A stretch of 47,654 nt of DNA from Sphingomonadaceae bacterium (GTDB lineage: Bacteria; Pseudomonadota; Alphaproteobacteria; Sphingomonadales; Sphingomonadaceae), in the NCBI GenBank assembly GCA_947454135.1, contig CANGJI010000002.1, positions 1 through 47,654 of the forward strand. The letters run 5' to 3'. Both the position numbers and the translations under genes were made by a program. Below are positions 25,847 through 34,939 of the stretch, piece by piece; position 1 is the stretch's first letter, and every line of letters starts with the position of its first letter. The notes beneath the pieces are model-generated. The model was not told the origin of the DNA and searched no databases. It saw only the letters and a list, made by a program, of their open reading frames with translations.

Positions 25847-25885
25847 TGGCTATGGTAACGCAGCGGCGAAGAGGGAGAGTTCCGA

Positions 25886-26596
25886 ATGCCCAAGAAGCTC
25901 TATCCGGATGCCGCCAGCGCCCTTGATGGCCTGCTGCGCGATGGCCTGCTGATCGCCTGCGGAGGCTTTGGCCTTTGCGGCATTCCCGAACGTCTGCTGA
26001 CGGCAGTGCGCGAATCGGGGGTGAAAGACCTGACTTTCGCCAGCAACAACGCCGGCATCGACAACGAAGGCATCGGCATGCTGCTGCGCACGCGGCAGGT
26101 GAAGAAGATGATCGCCAGCTACGTCGGCGAGAACAAGGAATTCGAGCGCCAGTACCTCTCCGGCGAGCTTGAGGTCGAGTTCAGCCCGCAAGGGACGCTC
26201 GCCGAAAGGATGCGTGCGGGCGGCGCCGGCATTCCGGGCTTCTATACCAGGACAGGCGTCGGCACGCTGGTGGCCGAGGGCAAGGAGACCAAGCTCTTCA
26301 ATGGCCAGGAATACATCCTGGAGGAAGGCATCTTCGCCGATCTCGCGCTGGTGAAGGCGTGGAAGGCGGACGAGACCGGCAACGTCGTGTTCCGCAAGAC
26401 CGCGCGCAACTTCAACGTGCCGGCCGCGACCTGCGGCAAGGTCTGCGTGGTGGAAGTGGAAGAGATCGTGCCCGCGGGCAGCCTCGATCCCGATGCGATC
26501 CACCTGCCGGGCGTCTACGTCCAGCGCATGATCGTGGGCGCACCCTACGACAAGAAGATCGAGTTCCGCACCACCCGCAGCACGGATGTCGGCTGA
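25886..26596 (+). CDS. scoA: succinyl-CoA:3-ketoacid CoA transferase subunit A
   Basis: This is the alpha subunit of the SCOT-type CoA transferase that converts acetoacetate and succinyl-CoA to acetoacetyl-CoA. The 236 residues include [24 protein letters not shown], the SCOT-like segment [28 protein letters not shown] and [10 protein letters not shown]. The sequence fits ScoA better than PcaI (3-oxoadipate CoA transferase), though that alternative remains. The ribosome site AGAGGGAGAG lies upstream. The stop shares its last base with the scoB start. Confidence 0.93.
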   Translation: MPKKLYPDAASALDGLLRDGLLIACGGFGLCGIPERLLTAVRESGVKDLTFASNNAGIDNEGIGMLLRTRQVKKMIASYVGENKEFERQYLSGELEVEFSPQGTLAERMRAGGAGIPGFYTRTGVGTLVAEGKETKLFNGQEYILEEGIFADLALVKAWKADETGNVVFRKTARNFNVPAATCGKVCVVEVEEIVPAGSLDPDAIHLPGVYVQRMIVGAPYDKKIEFRTTRSTDVG

Positions 26597-27255
26597 TGAC
26601 CAAGCATGATGGACTGACGACGGGCTGGACCCGCGACCAGATGGCCGCCCGCGCCGCGCGCGAACTGCAGGACGGCTTCTATGTGAACCTCGGCATCGGC
26701 ATCCCGACGCTGGTGGCGAACCACATCCCCGCAGGGATGACCGTGACGCTGCAGAGCGAAAACGGCATGCTCGGCATCGGGCCGTTTCCCTTCGAAGGCG
26801 AGGAAGACCCCGACCTCATCAACGCGGGCAAGCAGACGATCAGCGAGTTGCCGCATTCGGCCTATTTCGATAGCGCGCAGAGCTTCGCGATGATCCGCGG
26901 CGGTCATATCGACCTCACCGTGCTGGGCGCGATGGAAGTGGCCGAGAACGGCGACATCGCCAACTGGATGGTGCCCGGCAAGATGATCAAGGGCATGGGC
27001 GGGGCGATGGACCTCGTCGCCGGCGTCAAGAAGATCATCGTGGTGATGGAGCACTGCGCCAAGGACGGCAGCGCCAAGTTCATCCCGGCCTGCACCCTGC
27101 CGCTTACCGGCAAGGGCGTGGTCGACATGATCATCACCGATCTCGCCGTCTTCGCGCGGGCGGACCATGCCTCACCGTTCCGGCTGATCGAGCTGGCCCC
27201 CGGCGTGAGCGCCGAGGAGCTGCGCGCGAAGACCACCGCGCACTACGTGGAATAA
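26596..27255 (+). CDS. scoB: succinyl-CoA:3-ketoacid CoA transferase subunit B
   Basis: The beta subunit carries the catalytic glutamate in [13 protein letters not shown] (the E of SENG). The 219 residues also show [35 protein letters not shown] and [18 protein letters not shown], all typical. The ATG overlaps the scoA stop (TGATG), so the subunits are translationally coupled. Together with the hydroxyacyl-CoA dehydrogenase at 36.5 kb this fits ketone-body or short-chain acid use, but the loci are not linked in an operon. Confidence 0.94.
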   Translation: MTKHDGLTTGWTRDQMAARAARELQDGFYVNLGIGIPTLVANHIPAGMTVTLQSENGMLGIGPFPFEGEEDPDLINAGKQTISELPHSAYFDSAQSFAMIRGGHIDLTVLGAMEVAENGDIANWMVPGKMIKGMGGAMDLVAGVKKIIVVMEHCAKDGSAKFIPACTLPLTGKGVVDMIITDLAVFARADHASPFRLIELAPGVSAEELRAKTTAHYVE

Positions 27256-27258
27256 CCG

Positions 27259-27942
27259 GTGCCCTACACCCTCATCACCGCGAACCGGAACTATTCGAGT
27301 TGGTCGCTGCGCCCGTGGGTACTGATGAAGGCGTTGGGGATCACCTTTGCAGACCGGCTTGAGCCCTTCACCAAGCCGGTGAATTATGACGAGTTCCGCG
27401 CGTTCTCGCCCACCGGTCAGGTGCCGGTACTGCTGGATGGCGAGACCGCGGTGTGGGATTCGCTGGGCATCGTGCTCTATCTGGCGGACCGCCATGACGG
27501 TGTCTGGCCAGAAGACCCTGCGGCGCGGGCATTTGCCCAGAGCGCGGTTACCGAGATGCACGGCGGCTTTTCGGCGCTGCGCAATGATTGCACGATGAAT
27601 GTCGGCGTGCGGGTAAAGCCGCGCCCGATGCGCGAGGCGCTGGTCAGGGACGTGGCCCGCGTGCGAGAAATCTTCGAGCAGGGCCTTGCCCGCTTCGGCG
27701 GACCGTGGCTGGCGGGTGAGCGCTTCACCGTGCTCGACGCGTTCTATGCGCCGGTCGCCTTCCGCATCCGCACTTATGGTCTCGATGTGGGGAAGGGACA
27801 GGCGTGGGTCGACCATGTGATCGCCCACCCGGCCATGCAGGAATGGGAAGCGGCGGCGCTGGCGGAAACCTGGCGCGAAGTCAGCCACGAGGAAGAGCTG
27901 CTCTCCTGCGGCGCGATCACTGCCGATTATCGGAGGACTTAG
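27259..27942 (+). CDS. glutathione S-transferase family protein (paralogue 2)
   Basis: The product has 227 residues with thioredoxin-like and helical domains: ANRNYSSWSLRPW, TGQVPVLLDGE, DSLGIVLYLAD, and EMHGGFSALRND in the helical part. It starts at a GTG (27259) 3 bp after the scoB stop, so it is probably in the scoAB operon. The shared NRxYSSWSLR and MHxxFxAxR patterns make it a paralogue of the GST at 16786-17457. The role beside a CoA transferase is unclear. Confidence 0.92.
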   Translation: MPYTLITANRNYSSWSLRPWVLMKALGITFADRLEPFTKPVNYDEFRAFSPTGQVPVLLDGETAVWDSLGIVLYLADRHDGVWPEDPAARAFAQSAVTEMHGGFSALRNDCTMNVGVRVKPRPMREALVRDVARVREIFEQGLARFGGPWLAGERFTVLDAFYAPVAFRIRTYGLDVGKGQAWVDHVIAHPAMQEWEAAALAETWREVSHEEELLSCGAITADYRRT

Positions 27943-28361
27943 GGCTTCTCGTCCGCCTGCTCGGGCGCGTTGAGCTTGGCCCAGAGCCCTTCGGTGCCCG
28001 CTTCCATTGCATGGTTCACATATTGCGAAGCGGCCAGCCAACCCTTGAACGGGCGCATCGAAGCCACGCAGCCCAGCACCAGCACCGGCACCGAGGTGAA
28101 CGCGTGGACCCACCACGGCGGATCGAACTTCACCTGCACATAGACCACCACAAAGACGAGCGGGAGCGCGGTGAGGCACAGCGCAAAGAACGCCGGGCCA
28201 TCGTCCGTCTGCGCATAGCCGAAATCGAGCCCGCATTTGTCGCAGGCCTTGGCCAGCTTGAGCCAGCCCGCGAACATGTGCCCCTCGCCGCAGCGCGGGC
28301 ACTTGCCATGCCAGCCGCAGCGCATGATCCATGCCAGCTTCGGGTTTGAAATCAGCGCCAT
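27939..28361 (-). CDS. DUF983 membrane protein with zinc-ribbon
   Basis: The product has 140 residues: a zinc ribbon with CPRCGEGHMF and CDKCG (four cysteines) near residues 20-50, then two hydrophobic segments (FFALCLTALPLVFVVVYV and HAFTSVPVLVLGCVASM). This matches DUF983, a family of small inner-membrane proteins often near respiratory genes, function unknown. The ATG at 28359-28361 is chosen; the longer frame begins with TTG. The stop overlaps that of the convergent GST gene. Confidence 0.85.
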   Translation of the reverse strand: MALISNPKLAWIMRCGWHGKCPRCGEGHMFAGWLKLAKACDKCGLDFGYAQTDDGPAFFALCLTALPLVFVVVYVQVKFDPPWWVHAFTSVPVLVLGCVASMRPFKGWLAASQYVNHAMEAGTEGLWAKLNAPEQADEKP

Positions 28362-28419
28362 GAACCTGGCGATAGACCTCGCTGCACGCGCCAGCAACCG
28401 CTTATTGGCCAGCTACCGA

Positions 28420-29982
28420 CTAGTGGTCAGCAGCAGCCATCTGCGGTGCGCCAGCCGCAGGCGCGTTGCCGGCCTTGACGAAGAACAGCACCGGGATCGA
28501 TGCCCAGCACAGCAGCGCCATCATGTAGAAGTCGTTGAGATAGCCGATCATCGCCGCCTGCTTGTTGACCATGCCATCGACGACCCGCATCCCGGCTTCG
28601 GACGCCCCGCCATAGGCGGTGATGCGGTCGAGATCGAACGGCACGCTCATCCGCGTGATCCGCGCGCCCATTTCCGCGTGGTTCACCTGAATGTTGCGCG
28701 CGAGCATGAAGGTGCAGACCGCGATGCCGATCGAGGCACCGATCGAGCGCATGAGGTTGTTGAGCCCCGCCGCATCGGTGCGCAGGTCGGGCGGCAAGGT
28801 GGCGAAGGCGATCAGGTTGATCGGCATGATCGTGAAGCTGATGCCCACGCCCTGGATCAGCCCGGTCACGAAGATCGGCGTCATCGGCATGTCGGGTGAC
28901 CAGCCGGACATGAGCCACAGCGACCAGCCCGAGAGCCCCATCCCGATCATCAGCGCGATGCGCGGGTCCATCTTGGTGATCCAGCGTCCCAGCAGCGAGA
29001 TCGAAGCGAGCAGGCCCAGCCCGCGCGGCGCAAGCAGCCAGCCCGCGTCGACGGCCGGGTAGCCGTAGATCCCTTGCAACAACCCCGGCAGCAATGCGAG
29101 CACCGCCATCATCACGCAGCCGATCAGGAACATGAAGATCAGGCTGGCGACGAAATTGGTATCGGCAAAGAGACGGCCCGCAAACAACGGGCGCTTGGCG
29201 GTGACGAGATGGACAACCGCCATCCACGCCGTGCAGGCCCAGATCACTGCGTAAATCACCACTTCGCCGCTGCCGAACCAGTCCTGCGACGGGCCGCGAT
29301 CAAGCATGAGCTGGAACGAGGCGAGCGCAAGCGCGACGAGCACCCAGCCGGTCATGTCGATCGGGCGGCGGATGGCAGGGGTGCGCGGCAGCAGCCACCA
29401 CAGCACGCAGCCCGAGACGATGCCGATCGGCACGTTGATGAAGAACACCCAGCGCCACGAATAGCTCTCGGTGATGTAGCCGCCAAGCAGTGGCCCAGCG
29501 ATGGGCCCCAGCATCACGCCCTGCGTGAACAGCCCCATCATCTTGGGCCGCTCCTCCGCCGTACTGGCGTTGAGCATCACGGTCTGCGCGAAAGGCGAAA
29601 GGAAGGCTCCGCCCATGCCCTGGATCACCCGGAACGCCACCATCTGCCCAAGGTTCTGGGCAAGGCCGCAGAGGATCGAGGCCACGGTGAACGCGACAAC
29701 CGAGAGCGTGAACACCACGCGGATACCGAAGCGATCCACCAGCCAGCCGCCCAGCGGCAGCACCACGGCAGACGCCAGCACGTAGCTCGTCAGCACCCAG
29801 CTGATCGTCTCCTGCGTCGCCGAAAGCGAGGCCTCCATGTGCGGCAACGCGACGTTGGCGATGGTGGTGTCGAGCACCTGCATGACCATCGCCGCCATCA
29901 CTGCGGTGAACAGCACCGGGCGGTGGTTCACCAGCATCGCCGGTTGCTGGGCCGGTTGCTGGGCGCTACTTGCCGCCGACAT
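28420..29982 (-). CDS. emrB: DHA2 family multidrug efflux MFS transporter (EmrB/QacA type)
   Basis: The product has 520 residues and about 14 membrane segments, with the DHA2 pattern: DTTIANVALPHME in the first segment, GGWLVDRFGIRVVF (motif A), and PIAGPLLGGYI (motif C). It is the inner-membrane drug:H+ antiporter partner of the HlyD-type adaptor encoded just upstream, whose gene it overlaps by 17 bp. No outer-membrane TolC-like gene is present here, so it would need one from elsewhere. Drug range unknown. Confidence 0.93.
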   Translation of the reverse strand: MSAASSAQQPAQQPAMLVNHRPVLFTAVMAAMVMQVLDTTIANVALPHMEASLSATQETISWVLTSYVLASAVVLPLGGWLVDRFGIRVVFTLSVVAFTVASILCGLAQNLGQMVAFRVIQGMGGAFLSPFAQTVMLNASTAEERPKMMGLFTQGVMLGPIAGPLLGGYITESYSWRWVFFINVPIGIVSGCVLWWLLPRTPAIRRPIDMTGWVLVALALASFQLMLDRGPSQDWFGSGEVVIYAVIWACTAWMAVVHLVTAKRPLFAGRLFADTNFVASLIFMFLIGCVMMAVLALLPGLLQGIYGYPAVDAGWLLAPRGLGLLASISLLGRWITKMDPRIALMIGMGLSGWSLWLMSGWSPDMPMTPIFVTGLIQGVGISFTIMPINLIAFATLPPDLRTDAAGLNNLMRSIGASIGIAVCTFMLARNIQVNHAEMGARITRMSVPFDLDRITAYGGASEAGMRVVDGMVNKQAAMIGYLNDFYMMALLCWASIPVLFFVKAGNAPAAGAPQMAAADH

Positions 29983-31036
29983 GGACCGTGACGTTCGCGC
30001 TGAGGCCGGCGATGAGCGGGCGGTCGCCGCTGGACGAGTCGATGGCGATGCGCACCGGCACGCGCTGGGTGACCTTCACCCAGTTACCGGTCGCGTTCTG
30101 CGCGGGCAGCACCGAGAATTCGGAGCCGGTACCCGCACCGATGCTGTCGACATGGCCCTTGAGCTTGAGGCCGGGATAGGCATCGAGCTTCACGTCCGCA
30201 GGCTGGCCGGCGCGCATGTGCGCCAGATCGGTTTCCTTGAAGTTCGCCTCAACCCGTGCGCCGCCTTCGCGCACGATGGACAGCATCGGCACGCCGGTGA
30301 ACACCATCTGCCCGATCTGCAGGCGATTGACCTGGGTGACGCGGCCCGAGACCGGCGCGCGGATCACCGTGCGGGTGAGATCGAGCGCGGCCTTGGCCCG
30401 GGTTGCCTGCGCTGCGGCGACTTGCGGATTGAGCCCGGGAACCTGTGCGCCAGTGGCAAGCTGTGCGCGGGCCTTCTCGACTTCGGCTCCGATCGAGGCG
30501 AGCCTATCGCGCGCCACGGCGACAGCGTGCTGGGCCTCATCCATCCGCGCACGGGTATTGAAGCCGCGGTCGAGCATCGCCTTTTCGCGGGCATACTGCG
30601 ATTCGGCGAGCGCCAGATCGTCGCGCGCGGCGGCGAGATCGGCGGCATTGGCGCCGACATCGGCCTGCAGCGCGGTGATCCGCGCCTGCGCGCTGGCGAT
30701 CTGCGCATCGGCCTGCTGGATCGCCACGCGGTAGCTGGTCGGATCGATGCGGAAGAGCACGTCTCCGGCCTTGACCTGCTGGTTCTCGTGGACGTTCACT
30801 TCCACGACGAGGCCGTTCACCTCGCCCGCGATGGAAACGATATCCTGCTTAACATAGGCGTTATCGGTCGAGACCTCGCCCGGCTGGCCGAACCACCAGA
30901 TCAGCGCGCCGCCGACGATGAGCGCGGGAATGATGAGCATGGCGGCGAGCCGCAGCCGCTTGGTCCGGACCGCCTTGCGGCTTTCGGCGACGGACGTATC
31001 CGCTGCTGCGGGCTTGAAGGGATCTGCCTCAGCCAT
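29966..31036 (-). CDS. emrA: HlyD/EmrA family membrane fusion protein
   Basis: The product has 356 residues: a cytoplasmic tail, one membrane anchor (AAMLIIPALIVGGALIWWF), the biotinyl-lipoyl-like half STDNAYVKQDIVSIAGEV, a long coiled-coil hairpin (about 110-240), and the second half with RAPVSGRVTQVNRLQIGQ. It links the MFS pump to an outer-membrane channel. The ATG at 31034-31036 has AAGGAG 9 nt upstream. Its start overlaps the marR stop and its end overlaps the pump gene, so all three are one operon. Confidence 0.94.
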   Translation of the reverse strand: MAEADPFKPAAADTSVAESRKAVRTKRLRLAAMLIIPALIVGGALIWWFGQPGEVSTDNAYVKQDIVSIAGEVNGLVVEVNVHENQQVKAGDVLFRIDPTSYRVAIQQADAQIASAQARITALQADVGANAADLAAARDDLALAESQYAREKAMLDRGFNTRARMDEAQHAVAVARDRLASIGAEVEKARAQLATGAQVPGLNPQVAAAQATRAKAALDLTRTVIRAPVSGRVTQVNRLQIGQMVFTGVPMLSIVREGGARVEANFKETDLAHMRAGQPADVKLDAYPGLKLKGHVDSIGAGTGSEFSVLPAQNATGNWVKVTQRVPVRIAIDSSSGDRPLIAGLSANVTVHVGGK

Positions 31037-31493
31037 GGGCCAGCACTCCTTCGGCAATCGTCTTTTCGGGTGCGTTATCCTCGAGCAGGTTGGCCCGCAC
31101 GCGCTCGAGCAGCGCCAGCAGCAACTCGCGCTCCTCGGGTGCGAAGCCCTGCTGCGCCTCATCGAACACTTCGGTGGCGCAGCCGAACAGTTCGTCGAGC
31201 AGCGGCGTTGCCGCACCGGTCAGGAACAGGCGCCAGGCGCGGCGGTCGTTGGGATCGGCACGGCGTTCGACCATGCCGGACTTTTCCAGCCGGTCGATCA
31301 TGCGGCCAGCGGTGATCGCCTCCACTTCAAGCCACTGCGCCAATGCGCCCTGATTGATCCCGGGCGTGCGGCGCAGCGCGGCGAGCATGCGCCACTGCGG
31401 GCCGGTCACGCCGAAACGGCGGCTGACCACGTCGAAGCGCTTGCGCAGCAGTCGGCTCACGTCCGAGGTCAGGAAGGCAATGTTGTTCTGCAT
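31029..31493 (-). CDS. MarR family regulator of the efflux operon
   Basis: The product has 154 residues with a winged helix (VTGPQWRMLAALRRTPGINQ, then LAQWLEVEAITAGRMIDRLEKSGMVERR and DPNDRRAWRLFLT). It heads the emrAB-like operon and overlaps emrA by 8 bp, so it is presumably the repressor responding to pump substrates. Four starts are possible (31493, 31505, 31514 and a TTG at 31529); none has a clear ribosome site, and the ATG at 31493 gives the usual N-terminus. Upstream, ATAATAG occurs twice (31504-31510 and 31519-31525), a weak operator candidate. Confidence 0.9.
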   Translation of the reverse strand: MQNNIAFLTSDVSRLLRKRFDVVSRRFGVTGPQWRMLAALRRTPGINQGALAQWLEVEAITAGRMIDRLEKSGMVERRADPNDRRAWRLFLTGAATPLLDELFGCATEVFDEAQQGFAPEERELLLALLERVRANLLEDNAPEKTIAEGVLAHG

Positions 31494-31618
31494 GACCGCG
31501 CACATAATAGCCATGCTTATAATAGTCAAACTTGTCTAAAAGGACAGGTCCGCCCTGTTGTTCCCTTCGACAAGCGAAAATGTCCCCGCTAAACCATGCG
31601 GTAAGAGGGGATTGATGA

Positions 31619-32245
31619 ATGAGCGAAGGGGTGCTGGACAGCGGGCCGGGCGGCAGGAGGGCGAGCCTGTCATCGCGCCTCGTGAAGCGGGCCCTGCTGG
31701 GCTTCTACCGCATGCAGGGGTGGAAAGCCGTCGGCACGCCGCCGCCGGGCGGTCGCTATGTGATCATCGCCGCGCCGCACACCTCGAACTGGGACTTCGT
31801 GTACTTCCTCGGCCTCGTCAACGAACTGGGGATCGATGCGCATTTCATGGCCAAGGACAGCCTGTTCCGCTGGCCGATGGGCGGCTTCATGCGCGACATG
31901 GGCGGGATCTCGATCGATCGTTCAGCGCGGCACAACGTGGTCGATGCGATGATCGCCGAGTTTGCACGGCGTGATCGCTTTGCCCTCACAATCGCGCCCG
32001 AAGGCACGCGCAGCGCGGTCAACCAGTGGCGCACCGGCTTCTATCATATCGCGCTCGGCGCGCAGGTGCCGATGGTGGTGGGGCTGATGGACTACGGCCG
32101 CAAGATCGGCGGGCTCGGCCCCGCGATCATGCCGACCGGCGACTACAAGGCGGACATGCAGCAGGTCGCCGAAATCTACCAGAGCGTGACGCCGAAGCAT
32201 CCCGAGCGCGGGATCAAGGATTTTGCGGGGATGTTCAATGCTTGA
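31619..32245 (+). CDS. lysophospholipid acyltransferase family protein (PlsC-like)
   Basis: The product has 208 residues with acyltransferase block I as HTSNWD (the HX4D motif), a middle FMAKDSLFRWPMGGFM, block III-like APEGTRS and no long N-terminal membrane region. It is related to 1-acylglycerol-3-phosphate acyltransferases but short, so it may act on another lipid. The ATG at 31619 has GAGGGG upstream. The last 8 bp overlap the DUF1295 gene, implying coupled expression. Confidence 0.88.
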   Translation: MSEGVLDSGPGGRRASLSSRLVKRALLGFYRMQGWKAVGTPPPGGRYVIIAAPHTSNWDFVYFLGLVNELGIDAHFMAKDSLFRWPMGGFMRDMGGISIDRSARHNVVDAMIAEFARRDRFALTIAPEGTRSAVNQWRTGFYHIALGAQVPMVVGLMDYGRKIGGLGPAIMPTGDYKADMQQVAEIYQSVTPKHPERGIKDFAGMFNA

Positions 32246-33023
32246 AGGCCTTATCATCAATGCGCTGGCCCTCGCCGTGATGATGGCGCTGCTGGCCCGC
32301 GCGGCAGCGAAGATCGGCGATGTCAGCTTCATCGATGCGGTGTGGGGCGCGGGCATGGCCGCGCTCGCAGCGTCGGCCTGGGCGCAGGCGGCGGACAAGG
32401 GCCCGCGCGCCAGCCTGATTGCTGCGATGGCGGTGATCTGGGGCGCGCGGCTGGGCATTCACCTCTACATCCGCTGGCGCGCACACGGCGAAGACATGCG
32501 CTATGCGCGCATGCTCGGCAAGGCGCGCAAGGCCGGCAAGTATGGCGCGGCGGCGGCGCAGGTCTTCGCGGTGCAGACCTTGCTGCTCTACGTGACCTGC
32601 CTCCCCGCGCAGATCGGCGCATTGGCCGCCGGGCCTGCAGACATCGGCCCACTCGCGATGGCGGGCGCGGCGCTGTGGCTGATCGGCTTCGCCTTCGAGA
32701 CGATCGGCGATGCCCAGCTCACCCGCTTCCGGGCCGATCCCGCCAACAAGGGCCGCGTGCTCGATACCGGGCTCTGGCGCTATACCCGCCATCCCAACTA
32801 CTTCGGCGATACCTGCGTGTGGTGGGGCATCTGGCTGGCCGCGAGCGAGGCCGGGCTTCCGGTCGCGCTGGCCTCGCTGGCAGGTCCGGTATTTCTCACC
32901 TTCACGCTGACACGCTGGTCGGGCAAGCCGCTGCTCGAAAAGGGCCTCGTGCAGCGACGGCCCGACTATGCGGACTATGTCGAGCGGACCTCGGGCTTCA
33001 TTCCCTGGCCGCCGAAGCGGTAG
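32238..33023 (+). CDS. DUF1295 membrane protein (steroid 5-alpha-reductase-like fold)
   Basis: The product has 261 residues, about six membrane segments, and the family signature near the C-terminus: DTGLWRYTRHPNYFGD and WWGIWLAA, ending with LLEKGLVQRRPDYADYVERT. Relatives include steroid reductases and isoprenylcysteine methyltransferases; the bacterial DUF1295 role is not known. The ATG at 32238 overlaps the acyltransferase gene. Together they may remodel a lipid (inference). Confidence 0.87.
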   Translation: MLEGLIINALALAVMMALLARAAAKIGDVSFIDAVWGAGMAALAASAWAQAADKGPRASLIAAMAVIWGARLGIHLYIRWRAHGEDMRYARMLGKARKAGKYGAAAAQVFAVQTLLLYVTCLPAQIGALAAGPADIGPLAMAGAALWLIGFAFETIGDAQLTRFRADPANKGRVLDTGLWRYTRHPNYFGDTCVWWGIWLAASEAGLPVALASLAGPVFLTFTLTRWSGKPLLEKGLVQRRPDYADYVERTSGFIPWPPKR

Positions 33024-33036
33024 CGCCAAAGCACGC

Positions 33037-34812
33037 TCAGTTGCCCGTCACGCGTTCCTCCACCGGCACGTCGCGCCGAGGCACGCCGCGGAACCATGCT
33101 TCCAGCGCCTCGATATCGGTCGGCCCGGTCACCGCGCTGCGTCCGGCCTTGAAGACGGTGAAGCCATCGCCGCCAAGCGCGAGGAAGCCGTTCATGGTCA
33201 CGCGGTACTGCGCAGCAGGATCGAGCGGTTTGCCATCCAGCATGATCGCGGTGATGCGGCTGCCAAGGGGCGCGCGGCGGTCGATGCGATAGGCAAAGCC
33301 GGCGGAAGGCGCGAGCGCCTGATCCGGCCCCACATCATCGAAGCCCTGTTCGAGCACCGCCTTGATCTCCGCCCCGGTGAGCGTTTCGGTGATCAGCGCA
33401 CTGCCGAAGGGCTGGGCGAGGTAGATATCGCCGAACGTGACCGTGCCATCGGGGGCGGGTACGATCGCAGCGCGGATGCCGAAGGGATTCATCAGCGCGA
33501 TCTGCGCACCGGCGCCCCGTGTCGCGGCAAGCTGCGCATCGGCGATCAGATTGCCCAGCGGGCCGCCCGAGGCGCCCTCTCCCTTGCTCGCCGGGGCGGA
33601 GAGCCTGCCGACCGGCCGTGTCGCATAGGCCTTCGAAGCATCGACATAGCGCTGCACATAGGCGGCAATATCGGCGCGAGGTGTGTACTGCGCCGCCAAC
33701 GGCGAGAGCGGCACCGGCCCCTTTGCCGAATTGAACGGCTGCGACTGGACGATCAGGTTGCGTGCGCTGCGGCTCACCACGCGGTGCGCGGCAGGGTCGA
33801 TGGCGAGCGTGATCTCGGTGAGTTCCTTGCCATAGAGCCCGGCACTGGTGAGCAGCACCGAACGCGCCGGATCGCTGCCGGGCATTTCGCAGATGTAATC
33901 GGCATGGGTATGGCCCGAGACAACGACATCGACCGCAGGCGAGAGACGGCGCAGGATCGGCAGGATCTCGCCATCGAAACCGGCGCAGCCATTCGGATCG
34001 GGCGCGCCTGCTGCGCGTCCGCCCTGATGGATCAGCACCACCACGGCATCGGCCCCCTGCGCCTTGAGCTTGGGCACCTCGGCGTTGATGGTGTCCGCCT
34101 CGTCGGCAAAGGTGAGATCGGCAATGCCTGACGGATTGACCAGCATCGGCGTGCCGCGCAGCGTGAGGCCGATCACGCCGACCTTCACCTGGGCCGCACC
34201 ACTGCCGAACGTGCGGATCGCGCTGGCAGGAAACAGCGGGACGCCTGATGCGGTCAGCGTGCTGGCGGCAAGATAGTGGTAACGCGCGCCGGCAAACCGT
34301 TCGAGTTGGCAGGGTTCGCGCGGGGTCAGCTTTTCGCAGCCGCCCTTCTGCATGCGCAGCAGCTCGTTCGTGCCGCGGTCGAATTCATGATTGCCGACCG
34401 CCGCGTAGTCGAGGCCGATCCGGCTCAGCACTTCGACCGAGGGTTCATCGAGAAACAGCGAGGACGCGAGCGGCGATGCGCTGATGAGGTCACCCGCCGC
34501 GACGGTGAGCGAATTGGGGTGACGCGCACGGAGCGCATCCAGCGCGCTGGCCAGCCACGCCACGCCGCCCGCGGGAACCTGCGCGGTGCCGCCCTGCCCG
34601 TCCGGCATGCCGACAGCCTGGCGCGGGGGTTCGAGATTGCCGTGAAAGTCGTTGAACGCGAGGACGGCGACCTCGACCGGGGCAGCAGGCGGCGGCGGGG
34701 CCGAAGCGACTCCCTCTCCCCCGCGCGGTGCGGCGCAGGCCGAAAGCAGCAGCGAAAGCCGAAGCGTCCCCGCCAGTTTGCCCATGCGGCGAGACCTGCC
34801 CGTAAACGTCAT
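33037..34812 (-). CDS. UshA-like bifunctional metallophosphatase/5'-nucleotidase lipoprotein
   Basis: The product has 591 residues. A signal peptide with lipobox LLLSAC is followed by a metallophosphoesterase domain: FNDFHGNLEPP, GDLIS, GNHEFDRG and SGHTHADY. The C-terminal nucleotidase domain contains NPFGIRA, GDIYLAQPFG and GGDGFTVF. Family enzymes hydrolyse extracellular nucleotides or UDP-sugars in the periplasm. The ATG at 34812 has AAAGGAG 8 nt upstream. The lipobox suggests membrane attachment, unlike soluble E. coli UshA. Exact substrate is unknown. Confidence 0.92.
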   Translation of the reverse strand: MTFTGRSRRMGKLAGTLRLSLLLSACAAPRGGEGVASAPPPPAAPVEVAVLAFNDFHGNLEPPRQAVGMPDGQGGTAQVPAGGVAWLASALDALRARHPNSLTVAAGDLISASPLASSLFLDEPSVEVLSRIGLDYAAVGNHEFDRGTNELLRMQKGGCEKLTPREPCQLERFAGARYHYLAASTLTASGVPLFPASAIRTFGSGAAQVKVGVIGLTLRGTPMLVNPSGIADLTFADEADTINAEVPKLKAQGADAVVVLIHQGGRAAGAPDPNGCAGFDGEILPILRRLSPAVDVVVSGHTHADYICEMPGSDPARSVLLTSAGLYGKELTEITLAIDPAAHRVVSRSARNLIVQSQPFNSAKGPVPLSPLAAQYTPRADIAAYVQRYVDASKAYATRPVGRLSAPASKGEGASGGPLGNLIADAQLAATRGAGAQIALMNPFGIRAAIVPAPDGTVTFGDIYLAQPFGSALITETLTGAEIKAVLEQGFDDVGPDQALAPSAGFAYRIDRRAPLGSRITAIMLDGKPLDPAAQYRVTMNGFLALGGDGFTVFKAGRSAVTGPTDIEALEAWFRGVPRRDVPVEERVTGN

Positions 34813-34939
34813 CGATCATTCTCCTTTGGCCTGCACCGCCACCGGTCCGGGTTCGATCAAATCCCAGCGGCTCGATTGAAACCGGCCCGGGCAATGCCTA
34901 GAATGGCCTGATAGGCCTTCCCGGCGACAGGATCATAAC

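Noticed and set aside
34840..34870. GGTTCGATCAAATCC, a tRNA T-arm-like string
   Set aside because: The stem does not pair correctly and no acceptor, D or anticodon arms could be drawn around it.
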